DNA of 64,000 bases from Ochrobactrum vermis (GCF_002975205.1 NZ_PCOC01000001.1:992001-1056000), one strand, 5' to 3'. Positions 24,832 to 34,233 are shown, numbered from the stretch's first letter. Notes: generated by a model from the letters alone, not told the origin. Translations and numbers: made by a program.

Positions 24832-26037
24832 TTATTCATTTGATTTGAAGTATTCTATTGCGTACTGCGCATACAGCGCCGCTCCCCTGAAAAGGACTTC
24901 TTCATCAATGTTGAATTTCGGATGGTGGTGCGGGTAGACAGCGCCGATTTTTTCGTTGCGCACGCCGACAAAAGCAAAGACACCTGGATAGACTTTCAGG
25001 AAGTCGGCGAAGTTCTCTGACGCCATTATCGTATTGAAACTGATACAGTCCTTTTCCAGACCAAGAGCGTGAACGGCGCGCCGTGCAACATTGCTGCATG
25101 TTGGATCATTGGTCACAGCCGAAACGCCACCGCTGAACCTGATTTCAGCGCGTGTACGAAACGCATCCGCCGTGCTCGTTACCGTCCGCTTTAGCGCGTC
25201 TTCAAGATAGCTCATCGCCTCTGGTCGCGTTGCACGCATGGTGCCCGAGACCCTGACACTATCCGGAATAACATTATCTGCATTGCCGCCGCAGATACTT
25301 CCAAAAGTTAATGCGACAGGTTCAGTCGGGTCAAATTCGCGACTAACCAATGCGGCACAATTCATGATAATTGCTGCCGTCGCGATGATGGGGTCGACGC
25401 CCCTGTTGGGATAGGCGCCGTGTGTTCCAACACCATGGATCGTTAGGTCGATGGATTGCCCTGCCGCCATTCGCGGGCCAGCTTCAATGGAGATTTTGCC
25501 GGTCTCCAACTCAGACCAGAGGTGAATGCCAAAAACGCTTTCAACGCTGTATCCAGCGAGTTCTCGCAGAATGTCTTCCGTTCCCTCGCCAACTTCCTCA
25601 GCCTGTTGAAAGCACAGCTTGACTGTTCCACGAAGCTGATCGCGCGCCTGGACGAGAACCCGCGCTGCCCCTAACAGCATGGCGACATGCCCGTCATGAC
25701 CGCAGGCATGCATCACGCGAGGCACGTCAGATCTGTATTCCAGATGAGGATTGTCTTCTTCTATTGGCAAAGCATCCATATCGGCACGCAAAGCGATAAC
25801 TCGCTCGCTTTGTGTGCCAACTATCGTTGCCACGATCCCAAACTCTCCGACCTGAGTATATGGAACGCCGATTGCATCAAGCTCTTTCCTGATGCGCGCA
25901 GAAGTGCGCTTTTCATTCAGGGAAAGTTCCGGGTGTTTGTGAAACGCCCTGCGCAGTTCGCGCATGTAATTTTGCTCATTCTGAGCCAGTTCCAACGTTT
26001 TCAGTTCCGCCCCCGCGCTATTTATCGTCGTCATCAT
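24832..26037 (-). CDS. M20 family amidohydrolase (N-acyl amino acid/hippurate hydrolase type)
   Basis: 401 residues, cytosolic di-zinc enzyme. Catalytic and metal motifs include RADMDALPIEE, HACGHDGHVAMLLGAA and QQAEEVGEGTEDILRE, with a dimerisation domain in the middle (GVGTHGAYPNRG). It cleaves the amide bond of an N-acylated amino acid or similar compound. It is upstream of a solitary family-3 binding protein. The sequence at the start is MMTT, so either ATG could be used. The precise substrate is not predictable. Confidence 0.9.
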   Translation of the reverse strand: MMTTINSAGAELKTLELAQNEQNYMRELRRAFHKHPELSLNEKRTSARIRKELDAIGVPYTQVGEFGIVATIVGTQSERVIALRADMDALPIEEDNPHLEYRSDVPRVMHACGHDGHVAMLLGAARVLVQARDQLRGTVKLCFQQAEEVGEGTEDILRELAGYSVESVFGIHLWSELETGKISIEAGPRMAAGQSIDLTIHGVGTHGAYPNRGVDPIIATAAIIMNCAALVSREFDPTEPVALTFGSICGGNADNVIPDSVRVSGTMRATRPEAMSYLEDALKRTVTSTADAFRTRAEIRFSGGVSAVTNDPTCSNVARRAVHALGLEKDCISFNTIMASENFADFLKVYPGVFAFVGVRNEKIGAVYPHHHPKFNIDEEVLFRGAALYAQYAIEYFKSNE

Positions 26038-26506
26038 TAATCGATGATCTTGTTCGTCACACTTTGTTCCCGACGTGCAATCGAAGCTGGCATATCTCCC
26101 GGCTTACTTCACCCGGTAAAATGTCGGCTCGGCAGGCACCATGCCGAAATCTGCCGTCATATTGTCGGTCGCCTGCATCAGGCGACTGATGAAGTGCTTG
26201 ACGGCCTGACTTCGAGGGTGCCCGCAGATTTGACGCGGCTTCGTTTTGATCAAATCCGTTCACACACCTGACATTGATCAATTGACAAAACTACGGACAG
26301 GACAGCAATCTGCCGCGTGGAATCGGTTTGGGGGGGACGAGGAAATGCGTAGTAAAGAGTTTCCATTGACGGCTGGCCTACTCACGGCGCATTCATCAGC
26401 GTTTCTTTCAATCATGAACACCGGATATAGGGCCAGCGGAAATGGTTGCTGGACGACTGCATCCGTCATTGTTTCGACCTGCTAACAACGCAAACAGACA
26501 TTCATC
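26038..26506. other. Intergenic region with a possible gene remnant
   Basis: About 470 bases. On the minus strand, a reading frame of roughly 50 codons from about 26258 to 26106 ends naturally (…MVPAEPTFYRVK-stop) and looks protein-like, but it has only a TTG to begin with and a stop immediately upstream, so it may be the 3' remnant of a deleted gene, perhaps a regulator for the amidohydrolase operon. I could not assign a family. The rest shows no feature. Confidence 0.3.
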
Positions 26507-27481
26507 ATGACACTCGATCCAGTACTTCACCTGCGCCCGAAAATTCCTGGCGATAGGCCCCTTTGTGTGGTGGAACGGAACTCCTGCTTTCAAGGCGCGG
26601 TGCATCTTTCTGGTTTTGTCATTGCGACAAACAGCAAAGTGCAATGTTTGAATCTCAAACTGCCGGACGGGCGTGAACTGCCAATCTCACAGCACGGTTT
26701 GCCTAGCCCTGACCTGAGCCGCATATATGGGCGTTCGGCGGTAGCATGTCGTTTCAACGAGCGTATCTTTACCGGTCTCGAAACTGCTCAGATGCTGAAT
26801 GCCTCGATAGAAGTCCGCCTGGCTGATGGAACCGGATTGGAACAGCCACTTTCAGCAGCGGATCCGCATGATCCGGTTCTGGTGCTGGTCAACCGCTTCT
26901 TCGATGAGATTCATCAGTGCTCAAATGGACATATGCTTGAAATCGGCTCGCGCAATCGAACCGGTGCCATGTGGCGCGATCGTCTGCCTCAAACATGGCA
27001 ATATACCGGTTTCGACATTCTGGAAGGCGAGAATGTCGACGTCGTCGGCGATGCCCATGAAGCAAGCAGCTTTCTGCCCAGAAACCAATTCGATGCGGTG
27101 ATGTCATTTGCTGTGTTCGAACACCTTCTGATGCCGTGGAAAGCAGTCATCGAGATGAACCGTGTGATGAAGCCGGGAGCGATTGGCATTATACTTGCTC
27201 CGCAGACATGGCCGCTGCATGAAGAACCTTGCGATTACTTCCGCTTCTCACGCCACTCGTGGAAAGCGCTGCTCAATCGGGCAACGGGCTTTGAAATAAT
27301 CAAGGCTGTCGACGGTTGCGAGGCCTATATAGTGGCGAAAGTTCATAATCTGGCGACAAGTTTCGGCGAATTCTACACCGGAGCGCTGATGTCAGCAGTT
27401 CTTTTCAGAAAGACAGGCGAAACGAACCTCGATTGGTCCGTCTCGCTTTCCGATCTTGGCGACGATCTTTATCCGATGTGA
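26507..27481 (+). CDS. Class I SAM-dependent methyltransferase, glycan-associated type
   Basis: 324 residues. The C-terminal part is a methyltransferase: HMLEIGSRNRTGAMW, YTGFDILEGENVDVVGDAHE, and FDAVMSFAVFEHLLMPWKAV followed by EMNRVMKPGAIGIILAPQTWP. The N-terminal 120 residues are a different region with an Ig-like or beta-rich look (CFQGAVHLSGFVIA) that I do not recognise. It is near a tandem-methyltransferase gene and an RgpF-like gene, so it probably modifies a surface glycan. It is convergent with the tandem-methyltransferase gene; a bidirectional terminator lies between. Confidence 0.8.
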   Translation: MTLDPVLHLRPKIPGDRPLCVVERNSCFQGAVHLSGFVIATNSKVQCLNLKLPDGRELPISQHGLPSPDLSRIYGRSAVACRFNERIFTGLETAQMLNASIEVRLADGTGLEQPLSAADPHDPVLVLVNRFFDEIHQCSNGHMLEIGSRNRTGAMWRDRLPQTWQYTGFDILEGENVDVVGDAHEASSFLPRNQFDAVMSFAVFEHLLMPWKAVIEMNRVMKPGAIGIILAPQTWPLHEEPCDYFRFSRHSWKALLNRATGFEIIKAVDGCEAYIVAKVHNLATSFGEFYTGALMSAVLFRKTGETNLDWSVSLSDLGDDLYPM

Positions 27482-27492
27482 CAAGGATTTTG

Positions 27493-27528
27493 AGCGGTGC
27501 CAGCGAATGCGCAATCACTGGAACCGCT
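27493..27528. terminator. Bidirectional hairpin between convergent genes
   Basis: Stem AGCGGT/ACCGCT plus CCAG/CTGG with one mismatch and a 14-base loop, lying in the 50-base gap between two convergent genes, with TTTATTTA on the plus-strand side. Confidence 0.6.
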
Positions 27529-27532
27529 TTAT

Positions 27533-29179
27533 TTACTTGTTCTCGGGTTGAGGCTGCGATGATTTGGAACGCAAGGCCAGGATAGACAAGGACGGTCCAT
27601 GCTCGGCATCGGGTGAATCATGTCCGATGATGATCTCGTCAAAGCCAAGCTGGTTCAGAAGCCAGAGTAGACTTTCCCGGTCGATCCAGCGCGGTTCTGC
27701 CTCCATACCGCCACAAAAGGTCTTTTCCTTCTGTTCCAGGTAGGGCCGTTTGTAGAGCTTTATCAGACGCCCATTCCAATCGCGCATTTCGGGTTCGCCA
27801 AGTGCTGCGAGGCGTGGATCACCGGGACGCATTGCATCCGGATCGACGACGTGAGTCCAGAGATACAGTCGATCAGTGTGGCTGGAAAGAAGCTCAAGCG
27901 TAAGGACAGGATCCGACATATGATAAAGCACGCCGCTGGCCACAATCAGCGGCCATTGCCTCTCTTCCGCCTCCAGATAGGGCAGGAAATTACCCAGGTG
28001 GAAGGATGCATCGCGCAGTTGCAGAACTTCTTTCGTCACCAGACAACGAAGATAAGCGTCCCGTTTTGCCTCTACAGCCGTAACGGATGCAGCACCTTCT
28101 GAAAGCAGGGTCGCCGTGTGGGCGCCTTCCAGAGGCCCCAGTTCAAGGACGTCCTTTCCTTTGAACCATCCGTTCAACTGTGTTGTAAGCCAGAGGATCC
28201 TGGGGTCAGCAAACAAAGACTTGGTACCCGCTTGCAGCCCTTTCTCCGAAGGAAAGGCCGACACCCATCCATCCTTGAATATGTCTATGGCATTCTGTCC
28301 CGACGGTGCTGCGCTTTCATAACCCGGTGCTATGTCAACTTGCGGACCGGTCATCGCCGCCGACAAAGGCTCCTCCGGCCCGGCTTCCTTGATCGCGTTC
28401 AATGCAAGGGTCAGCCTGTCCGGCTGGGCTGTTACAGGTGTATTGCGGCTCAAAACGACGAAAAACTCGCAGCCGAAGCTGGGATGAAACAGCTCTTCTT
28501 TAAATCCCAGAACGCCTGCACTGTGCAAATCTTGCATGGCGAGACGGAAACTTGATGGTGTGAAAACCCAGGCGTGGCAATCGACGTATTCGTCATTCGT
28601 GCTTGTTGCGCTTGCATAACCGGCTGAGGGCGTGCCGGCAAAGGCGAAATCGCCCTTATGCCCTTCCATCCAGACTTGCACGCCGCCCCGCGTTGCATTT
28701 GAGGCGTGGTGGTCGAAGAGGACCGCCGTTCCGTGCCTCTTCTGTTCCGCGAGATACGCGGCCAGCATATGCCCTGCTGTGGTGCTCGGACGCAAATAAT
28801 CAAAAGTATAACGTCTGTCGGGCACGAGAAGATAAACCTTGCCATCCGGCTTGAGTGCGCGCTCACAACGCTGAAGAAAATGAATGGGATCGGTCAGATG
28901 CTCAAAAACATGGCTGGCAACGATAAAATCAAACCCTTCCCCGGTTAGATCCAGCTCGCTAAATTCTCCGCCGTCGTCAATTGCGTCGACGGTTTCCAAC
29001 CTAGAAGTATCGACACCGATATTATTATACTTGAGACGCAAGGATTGCGTATCGGTGTGGTCTATAACAAGCGTGTTGAAGCCGTCTCTCTTTGGCAGAA
29101 TAGGGGCATAAGATGCACCTATTTCTATACCGCGAGAGGTTTTCCCCACTTCATTTCTAATCATTTCCCGGAAGTTCAT
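27533..29179 (-). CDS. Fusion of two SAM-dependent methyltransferase domains
   Basis: 548 residues with two methyltransferase domains. The first (about residues 15-240) has GIEIGASYAPILP, VIDHTD and FDFIVASHVFEHLTDP. The second (about 345-540) has DVLELGPLEGAHTATLL, SVTAVEAKRDAYL and LIVASGVLYHMSDPV. The linker is Pro/Ala-rich. Each half is similar to methyltransferases seen in O-antigen and capsule loci. It is divergent from the RgpF-like gene with only 43 bases between, so the two are likely co-regulated. It probably methylates a sugar chain at two positions or acts as a chain-ending enzyme; this is inference. Confidence 0.82.
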   Translation of the reverse strand: MNFREMIRNEVGKTSRGIEIGASYAPILPKRDGFNTLVIDHTDTQSLRLKYNNIGVDTSRLETVDAIDDGGEFSELDLTGEGFDFIVASHVFEHLTDPIHFLQRCERALKPDGKVYLLVPDRRYTFDYLRPSTTAGHMLAAYLAEQKRHGTAVLFDHHASNATRGGVQVWMEGHKGDFAFAGTPSAGYASATSTNDEYVDCHAWVFTPSSFRLAMQDLHSAGVLGFKEELFHPSFGCEFFVVLSRNTPVTAQPDRLTLALNAIKEAGPEEPLSAAMTGPQVDIAPGYESAAPSGQNAIDIFKDGWVSAFPSEKGLQAGTKSLFADPRILWLTTQLNGWFKGKDVLELGPLEGAHTATLLSEGAASVTAVEAKRDAYLRCLVTKEVLQLRDASFHLGNFLPYLEAEERQWPLIVASGVLYHMSDPVLTLELLSSHTDRLYLWTHVVDPDAMRPGDPRLAALGEPEMRDWNGRLIKLYKRPYLEQKEKTFCGGMEAEPRWIDRESLLWLLNQLGFDEIIIGHDSPDAEHGPSLSILALRSKSSQPQPENK

Positions 29180-29222
29180 TATTCGTCCGCCCCCTCAATT
29201 ATATCACTCTCTGAATATCGCA

Positions 29223-30545
29223 ATGGAGCCATTTATTTTAGCGAGGCTCAATGTTATTCACAAAGAAATTGGGCTGAGGGGAGCTGGAATGGGCGTTGGG
29301 AAAGCAATGAACTGGTTGGCTGTGCGCGCATATATACGCGGGGCCAAACTGATGCAGATGCCATGTATCTTGAGGGAAAAAAAGCCAGGTTTCCTATCGG
29401 ATGAAGCAACTCGCCAGCCGAGCGGGGATTTATATGCAATAGTTGTCAAGTATAACAAATTTGGTGTTGCGCCTGATTTTCTGCATCTCCTGAACGAACT
29501 GCGCAATCAAAACATCAATCCCATCGTCGTCTGCAATGGCAGACTGTCGCAACCGGACCACGACGCAATCAAAGCTATCGCTCAACGTGTTCTCGTGCGC
29601 CAGAATATCGGTCGCGATTTCGGTGCCTATCGCGCTGCTACATTGCTTCTTGGTGCTGAAGGACTGCAGCCTCGGCGACTGCTTTATTTCAATGATAGCG
29701 TCATGTATGTCCCCGGCGACGGTCTTCGACAGATGATCGCATCGCTCATCGACAGCGAGTATGATGTCATTGGTACGAACGAAAACCACGAATTCGTCCA
29801 TCATGTTGGCAGTTATGCCTTCAGCATGTCCGGAAAAGTATTCAACAATGCCGCTGTGCAGCGTTTCTGGTCCAGGTATCGGTCTTACGATGTGAGGCCC
29901 CACGCTATCAGAAAGGGCGAGGTTGCTCTATCAGAGTGCTTTGCACGCTGCGGTTATAGTATAGATGTGCTGTATTCTACCGACAAACTGGCACTCAACC
30001 TCGACAAAATGGCGATGCCGGAGATCGTGTCCAGCCTTCGTTATCTGCCACACGGCGCTTTTCGCAGCTATGAACTTCAACCGCTGCTGGCAGGCGCGAT
30101 CTATACCGGTAAAATGCTCTCCAAGCGCTCGGGCAAGCGGAGCGCAGCTCCAGTGAGTGCCAGCGAGATGCGCCTGACACCAACCATTAGCCAGTACTCA
30201 AAAGCGATGAAGGAACGCAGTCAGACACCGTCTGCGGACGACAGGGGCGGGCTTGTTGGCGAACAGGTGAAGCGGGAGGTTCTCGTCAATCATATGATTG
30301 GGATAATCATGAACGGTAGTCAGGTTCACTACGGTTTCGGACTGTTTCACAGAATAATGGGCAGCCCGCTGATCAAACGTGATCTGCTTCTTCGTGGTCT
30401 CCTTTTCGAGCACGATTGTGCACGCATTCTGGACTATATGCCGGTACAGCAACGAGAACCCATTATGCGCGAGTTGCTGAACCGCGGACGAAGCGTCAAT
30501 GTTACTGGGCTTCGGCGTTTTAAACTGCGCAATGGATTGCTTTAG
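29223..30545 (+). CDS. RgpF-like rhamnan/polysaccharide biosynthesis protein
   Basis: 440 residues. The region from about 75 to 270 has the RgpF family pattern: YAIVVKYNKFGVAPDFLHLL, VVCNGRLS, RQNIGRDFGAYRAAT, RRLLYFNDSVMYVPG and the HVGSYAFSMSG turn. RgpF proteins are glycosyltransferase-fold enzymes of cell-wall rhamnan or O-antigen synthesis. No wzm/wzt transporter or other glycosyltransferase lies nearby, so this three-gene set may modify a glycan made elsewhere. Its stop codon TAG is the start of a dispersed repeat element. Confidence 0.82.
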   Translation: MEPFILARLNVIHKEIGLRGAGMGVGKAMNWLAVRAYIRGAKLMQMPCILREKKPGFLSDEATRQPSGDLYAIVVKYNKFGVAPDFLHLLNELRNQNINPIVVCNGRLSQPDHDAIKAIAQRVLVRQNIGRDFGAYRAATLLLGAEGLQPRRLLYFNDSVMYVPGDGLRQMIASLIDSEYDVIGTNENHEFVHHVGSYAFSMSGKVFNNAAVQRFWSRYRSYDVRPHAIRKGEVALSECFARCGYSIDVLYSTDKLALNLDKMAMPEIVSSLRYLPHGAFRSYELQPLLAGAIYTGKMLSKRSGKRSAAPVSASEMRLTPTISQYSKAMKERSQTPSADDRGGLVGEQVKREVLVNHMIGIIMNGSQVHYGFGLFHRIMGSPLIKRDLLLRGLLFEHDCARILDYMPVQQREPIMRELLNRGRSVNVTGLRRFKLRNGLL

Positions 30546-30645
30546 AGCGCATTCCGAAAAGTGTGAAACGGGTTTCGGATAAGATGCACGTCAAAACAAA
30601 TAGATAGAGCGGCGATCTGATCCAATCAGATCGAAACGCGCTCTA
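30544..30645. repeat. Intergenic palindromic repeat, full copy (type AGAGCGC)
   Basis: Same layout as the copy at 7580-7674: AGAGCGCATTCCGAAAAGTG..., then a second hairpin around CGATCTGATCCAATCAGATCG and a terminal GCGCTCTA. Its first bases form the end of the stop codon of the RgpF-like gene, so insertion or growth of the repeat may have set that C-terminus. Confidence 0.85.
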
Positions 30646-30811
30646 AAATCAGTGTGACACCTTTTCAAAAGGTGAGATGTCGTCTGATAGTCGATATTTT
30701 CAGTTTTCTTGAGGGGGCGTCTTGTTTCTTCCCGCGATAAAGCTAATCATCGACGCAGTTTCTTTGATGCTGAAGAAGAAAATCGATCATTGCTAAAAGG
30801 AGGTGAAATTC

Positions 30812-31180
30812 ATGACCTCGGTAAAGCAGCGTATGATTCAGTTTGCGTTGATAGTGGGCCTTGTCTCCGTAGGCTCTCTGGACGTTTCACATGCCCAGTT
30901 TCTGGATTCTTTTAAAACCCGAAATGCAGTCACGGCGGATGCCATAACCCGGACGCCAGTCGGAACCCGTGTGGTGCTTGCCGGTTCTATCAAAAGCAAT
31001 GCGAGAAGAGCCCAATATGTTTTTCAGGATCACACCGGAAGAACGCGAGTTCGAATAGAACGGGAAGTCTGGCGCGGAAGAGAAATAAATACAAAGAACA
31101 AAATTGAAATTCGGGGCCGCGTCGAAAACGATGTCAGGGGCAGATTTATCGATGTGGATTACTTCAAGATAATCCAATAG
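30812..31180 (+). CDS. BOF (YgiW/YdeI-type) periplasmic OB-fold protein
   Basis: 122 residues. A signal peptide ending near SHAQF precedes an OB-fold domain of the YgiW family (GTRVVLAGSIKSNARRAQYVFQD, RVRIEREVW, IEIRGRVENDVRG, IDVDYFKI). The ATG at 30812 was chosen because a near-perfect AAAGGAGGTG lies just upstream; a GTG within that sequence is in frame but unlikely. Such proteins are linked to stress tolerance (peroxide, cadmium, acid) and bind ligands through the OB fold. It starts a run of envelope and stress genes. Confidence 0.85.
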   Translation: MTSVKQRMIQFALIVGLVSVGSLDVSHAQFLDSFKTRNAVTADAITRTPVGTRVVLAGSIKSNARRAQYVFQDHTGRTRVRIEREVWRGREINTKNKIEIRGRVENDVRGRFIDVDYFKIIQ

Positions 31181-31214
31181 TCTTTTTGGATAACTGCTTC
31201 AATCGGGAGTTGCT

Positions 31215-32651
31215 ATGTTTAGACTGGGTGGAAAATATCAGCATTTCATTCACGGTGACGGCTGCGGTTGCTCCAACCCGATATTACAACAGGTTTCCCG
31301 ACGACTGGATCGATTATCACGACGGCATTTTCTTGCGGGCGCCGCCGCGACAGCAGCGGCGACGATGATTGCGGATCGTTCTTACGCGCAGTCGCCCAAA
31401 ATTCTCCTGACGCGCGCGCGTCTCTTCGACGGGAAGGCGGATTCGCTTAAGTCCGGTGTGCAGGTTCTGGTCGATGGCAACCGCATCGCGGCCGTCGACA
31501 CGACAAACAGTGCTCCGCCAGAGGGGGCAACGGTTATCGACTGCGGCGACCGTGTGCTGATGCCGGGTCTGATCGACGCGCACTGGCATGCCGTCTACGC
31601 TGCGGTGCCGCTGCCGGTTCTTCTGGAAGGAGATTTGGGCATAATTTTCGCAGCGTCCACGGCAGAGGCGGAACGCACACTTTTGCGCGGCTTTACGACG
31701 GTACGTGATCTGGGTGGTCCGACTTTCTCGTTCAAGCGTGCGATCGACACGGGAATCATTTCTGGTCCACGCATTTTTCCGGCGGGCGCGATGATAACGA
31801 CGACCGGCGGCCATGGTGATCTCAGGCTGCCAACGGAAATTCCACGTGATGGCGGCAGACTGAGCACTGGCGAGCTGATTGGGGGTGCGGCAATCGTCGA
31901 TGATACCGGCGATCTGAAGATGCGTGTGCGCGAGCAGTTGTTGCAGGGGGCATCGCAGATCAAGATCGTTGCCGGCGGCGGTGTGTCGTCACCACGTAGC
32001 CCGCTGGATATGTCGACATTCAGCGAGGATGAAATTCGCGCCGCGGTCGATGTGGCAAAGGACTGGAACACTTATGTCACGGTTCATGCCTATGCATCGA
32101 ATACGGTTCAGAGGTCTATCAGAGCGGGTGCTGCATGTGTCGAACATGCGCATCTGATGGATGAGGAAACCGCGCGCATGTTCGCGGAAAAGAACGTCTG
32201 GCTGAGCATGCAGCCTTTCCTAACGATGGAGGATGCAGCGTCGCAAACCGGCCCAGGCGCCGAACGAATTCAACAGCTTTTTGCCGGTACGCCAAAGGTT
32301 TATGAGTTCGCTCGCAAATATGGGATCAAGACCGCCTGGGGCTCTGACGTTCTGTTTTCGCCTGCATTGACACCGCGACAGAATTTTATGCTGACCCATT
32401 TGAGCCAGTGGTATTCGAATGCCGACGTTCTTCGCGCAGCAACATCGGTCAACGCCGAACTGCTGGAGCTTTCCAATCTGCGCAATCCTTATCCGGGCAA
32501 GCTCGGTCTCATCGAACCGGGGGCTTTTGCCGATCTTCTTGTTCTGAATGAAAATCCGCTCGATGATATCCACGTTCTTGAAAAGCCGGAACAGACGCTG
32601 GCGGTCGTCATGAAAGATGGCAGGATCCACAAGAATACCCTGAGAACATAA
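31215..32651 (+). CDS. Tat-exported amidohydrolase, imidazolonepropionase-like family
   Basis: 478 residues. After an N-terminal CGCSNP segment comes a Tat motif (SRRHFLAGAAATAAA) and cleavage near SYAQ. The metal-dependent barrel has the DAHWH pair near residue 120, IKIVAGGG with a likely carboxylated lysine, VHAYAS, EHAHLM and GSDVLF. It probably hydrolyses an amide, lactone or peptide bond in the periplasm; members include prolidase-like and organophosphate hydrolases. The GGGAG site gives the ATG start. Placement after the BOF gene is by 34 bases, so one transcript is likely. Confidence 0.86.
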   Translation: MFRLGGKYQHFIHGDGCGCSNPILQQVSRRLDRLSRRHFLAGAAATAAATMIADRSYAQSPKILLTRARLFDGKADSLKSGVQVLVDGNRIAAVDTTNSAPPEGATVIDCGDRVLMPGLIDAHWHAVYAAVPLPVLLEGDLGIIFAASTAEAERTLLRGFTTVRDLGGPTFSFKRAIDTGIISGPRIFPAGAMITTTGGHGDLRLPTEIPRDGGRLSTGELIGGAAIVDDTGDLKMRVREQLLQGASQIKIVAGGGVSSPRSPLDMSTFSEDEIRAAVDVAKDWNTYVTVHAYASNTVQRSIRAGAACVEHAHLMDEETARMFAEKNVWLSMQPFLTMEDAASQTGPGAERIQQLFAGTPKVYEFARKYGIKTAWGSDVLFSPALTPRQNFMLTHLSQWYSNADVLRAATSVNAELLELSNLRNPYPGKLGLIEPGAFADLLVLNENPLDDIHVLEKPEQTLAVVMKDGRIHKNTLRT

Positions 32652-32684
32652 TCTGATTTCGTCTTTTGGGAGCGGGGAGGTTTT

Positions 32685-33701
32685 ATGCCGAAAGCCAGCA
32701 ATGCAGCCCTGATCCTGATTACGGGATGCGTCTTGATTGCATTGCTCTATTACGGCAGGGCAGTCTTTGCTCCTGTCGCTTTCGCGCTGTTTATTATTAT
32801 GCTCGTTTGGCCGATCCAGAGGGCTCTTTCAACAGTCGTGTCACGCTATCTCGCATTGGCTGCCACGTTTCTTCTGGTGGTATTCCTTCTGCTCGGGTTC
32901 GGATGGCTGATCGCATGGACCGTCGGGCAGGTCGGGCGCCGGATACTGATCGACGCCGTTCGATATCAGCTCCTATATGAGCAGCTTCAGATGTGGCTTG
33001 ATGCGCACGGCATTGCAACATCAGTTCTGTGGTCGGAAAATTTCAGCGTGAGCTGGGCACTGCGGACACTTCAATCGATAGGTAGCCGTCTCAATAATAC
33101 GTTCAGCTTCTGGCTGGTGGCGTTGGTCTATGTCCTGCTGGGCCTTGCGGAAACCGAGGAGTTTCGCGCACGGATCAAACAGCTTAAAAACCAGGCCGCT
33201 GCGAATACGTTTATTCAGGCCAGTCAGTCAGCCGCCGCGAAAATTCGGTTCTACATGCTGCTCAGGGGCGTGATGAGCCTTGCGACGGGTTCCCTTGTCT
33301 GGCTTTTGACCCGCCTGATTGGATTGCCATTCTCCGAGACATGGGGATTTGTCGCGTTCATCCTGAATTTTATTCCTTTTCTTGGCCCCCTTGTCGCTAC
33401 ACTCTTCATTACCGCATTCGCGTTCACGCATCTCGCCAATTGGCAATGGGTACTCGCTCTCTTTGTCGGGTTGAACGTGATACAATCTGTCATCGGAAGT
33501 GTGATTGAGCCTCGATTGACCGGTAAGACACTTTCCCTGTCGCCGTTTGCAACGCTCTTTTCTGTGTTTGCGTGGGGCTCGCTGTGGGGCGTATTTGGAG
33601 CCTTTATCGGGGTGCCAATCACTATCGTTAGTTTGACTTTCTGTGCCCGATATTCCGCTACGAGCTGGTTTGCAGAAATATTCGGGTTTTCCCGTGAATA
33701 A
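32685..33701 (+). CDS. AI-2E/PerM family membrane transporter
   Basis: 338 residues with about eight membrane helices. Typical PerM family features: an N-terminal hydrophobic pair, a soluble segment of about 120 residues, and the C-terminal WGFVAFILNFIPFLGPLVATL and NVIQSVIGSVIEPRLTGKTLSLSPF motifs. Members export autoinducer-2 or act as Na+/H+ antiporters; the substrate here is unknown. It follows the amidohydrolase by 33 bases, with a GGGGAGG ribosome site. Confidence 0.92.
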   Translation: MPKASNAALILITGCVLIALLYYGRAVFAPVAFALFIIMLVWPIQRALSTVVSRYLALAATFLLVVFLLLGFGWLIAWTVGQVGRRILIDAVRYQLLYEQLQMWLDAHGIATSVLWSENFSVSWALRTLQSIGSRLNNTFSFWLVALVYVLLGLAETEEFRARIKQLKNQAAANTFIQASQSAAAKIRFYMLLRGVMSLATGSLVWLLTRLIGLPFSETWGFVAFILNFIPFLGPLVATLFITAFAFTHLANWQWVLALFVGLNVIQSVIGSVIEPRLTGKTLSLSPFATLFSVFAWGSLWGVFGAFIGVPITIVSLTFCARYSATSWFAEIFGFSRE

Positions 33702-33822
33702 CGCTGAAACTTCTATGGTTGAAGAACCAGTATCGGGGCGCAAACCGGATAGCTTGACCTTTCAAGACGCGGCCTATGTAATATTGGGTAAAGGGCATAA
33801 TCAAAATGGGAAGGATATTTCA

Positions 33823-34107
33823 ATGAGGATGATCCTGTACAGCGTCTTGACGATGGCCGTTATAGGCGCCACCGCCAGCGGGTGCACGACAAATGAAAGA
33901 CGAACAGCGGGCTATGGTGTCGGCGGTGCCGCGCTTGGCGGGCTTGCCGGAGCTGCCATTGGAGGGGACACGCGTGGCGCGCTAACCGGCGCAGCTATCG
34001 GTGCAGCCGCAGGCACGCTCGTAGGCGCTGCTCAAACCCGTAACGGCGTTCAGTATTGCCGCTATCGCGATCAGCACGGCCGTGTTTATGAAGCGCGTTG
34101 TCGCTAG
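33823..34107 (+). CDS. Glycine-zipper outer-membrane lipoprotein (17 kDa antigen-like)
   Basis: 94 residues. The lipobox ASGC at about residues 17-20 is followed by a glycine-zipper segment (GVGGAALGGLAGAAIGGD, AAIGAAAGTLVG) and a short C-terminal YCRYRDQHGRVYEARC. The ATG with an AAGGATATT ribosome site is preferred to longer in-frame starts that lie in the tail of the permease gene. Related proteins are surface antigens or membrane-anchored stress lipoproteins. Confidence 0.85.
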   Translation: MRMILYSVLTMAVIGATASGCTTNERRTAGYGVGGAALGGLAGAAIGGDTRGALTGAAIGAAAGTLVGAAQTRNGVQYCRYRDQHGRVYEARCR

Positions 34108-34194
34108 GGCTCGTCGCCCAAAAGTCTGAACTGGTTTTGAGATAAAGACATGCTGTTTCAGTATGTCTGCACTGGATCTTTGCATTTGTCATTT

Positions 34195-34233
34195 GGAGCG
34201 CCTCTCGATCTGATTGCATCAAACGGGCGCTCC
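34195..34233. repeat. Short copy of intergenic palindromic repeat
   Basis: GGAGCGCC...GGGCGCTCC enclosing CGATCTGATTGCATC, which matches the second hairpin of the AGAGCGC-type repeat. It lies in the 260-base gap after the glycine-zipper lipoprotein gene. Confidence 0.65.
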
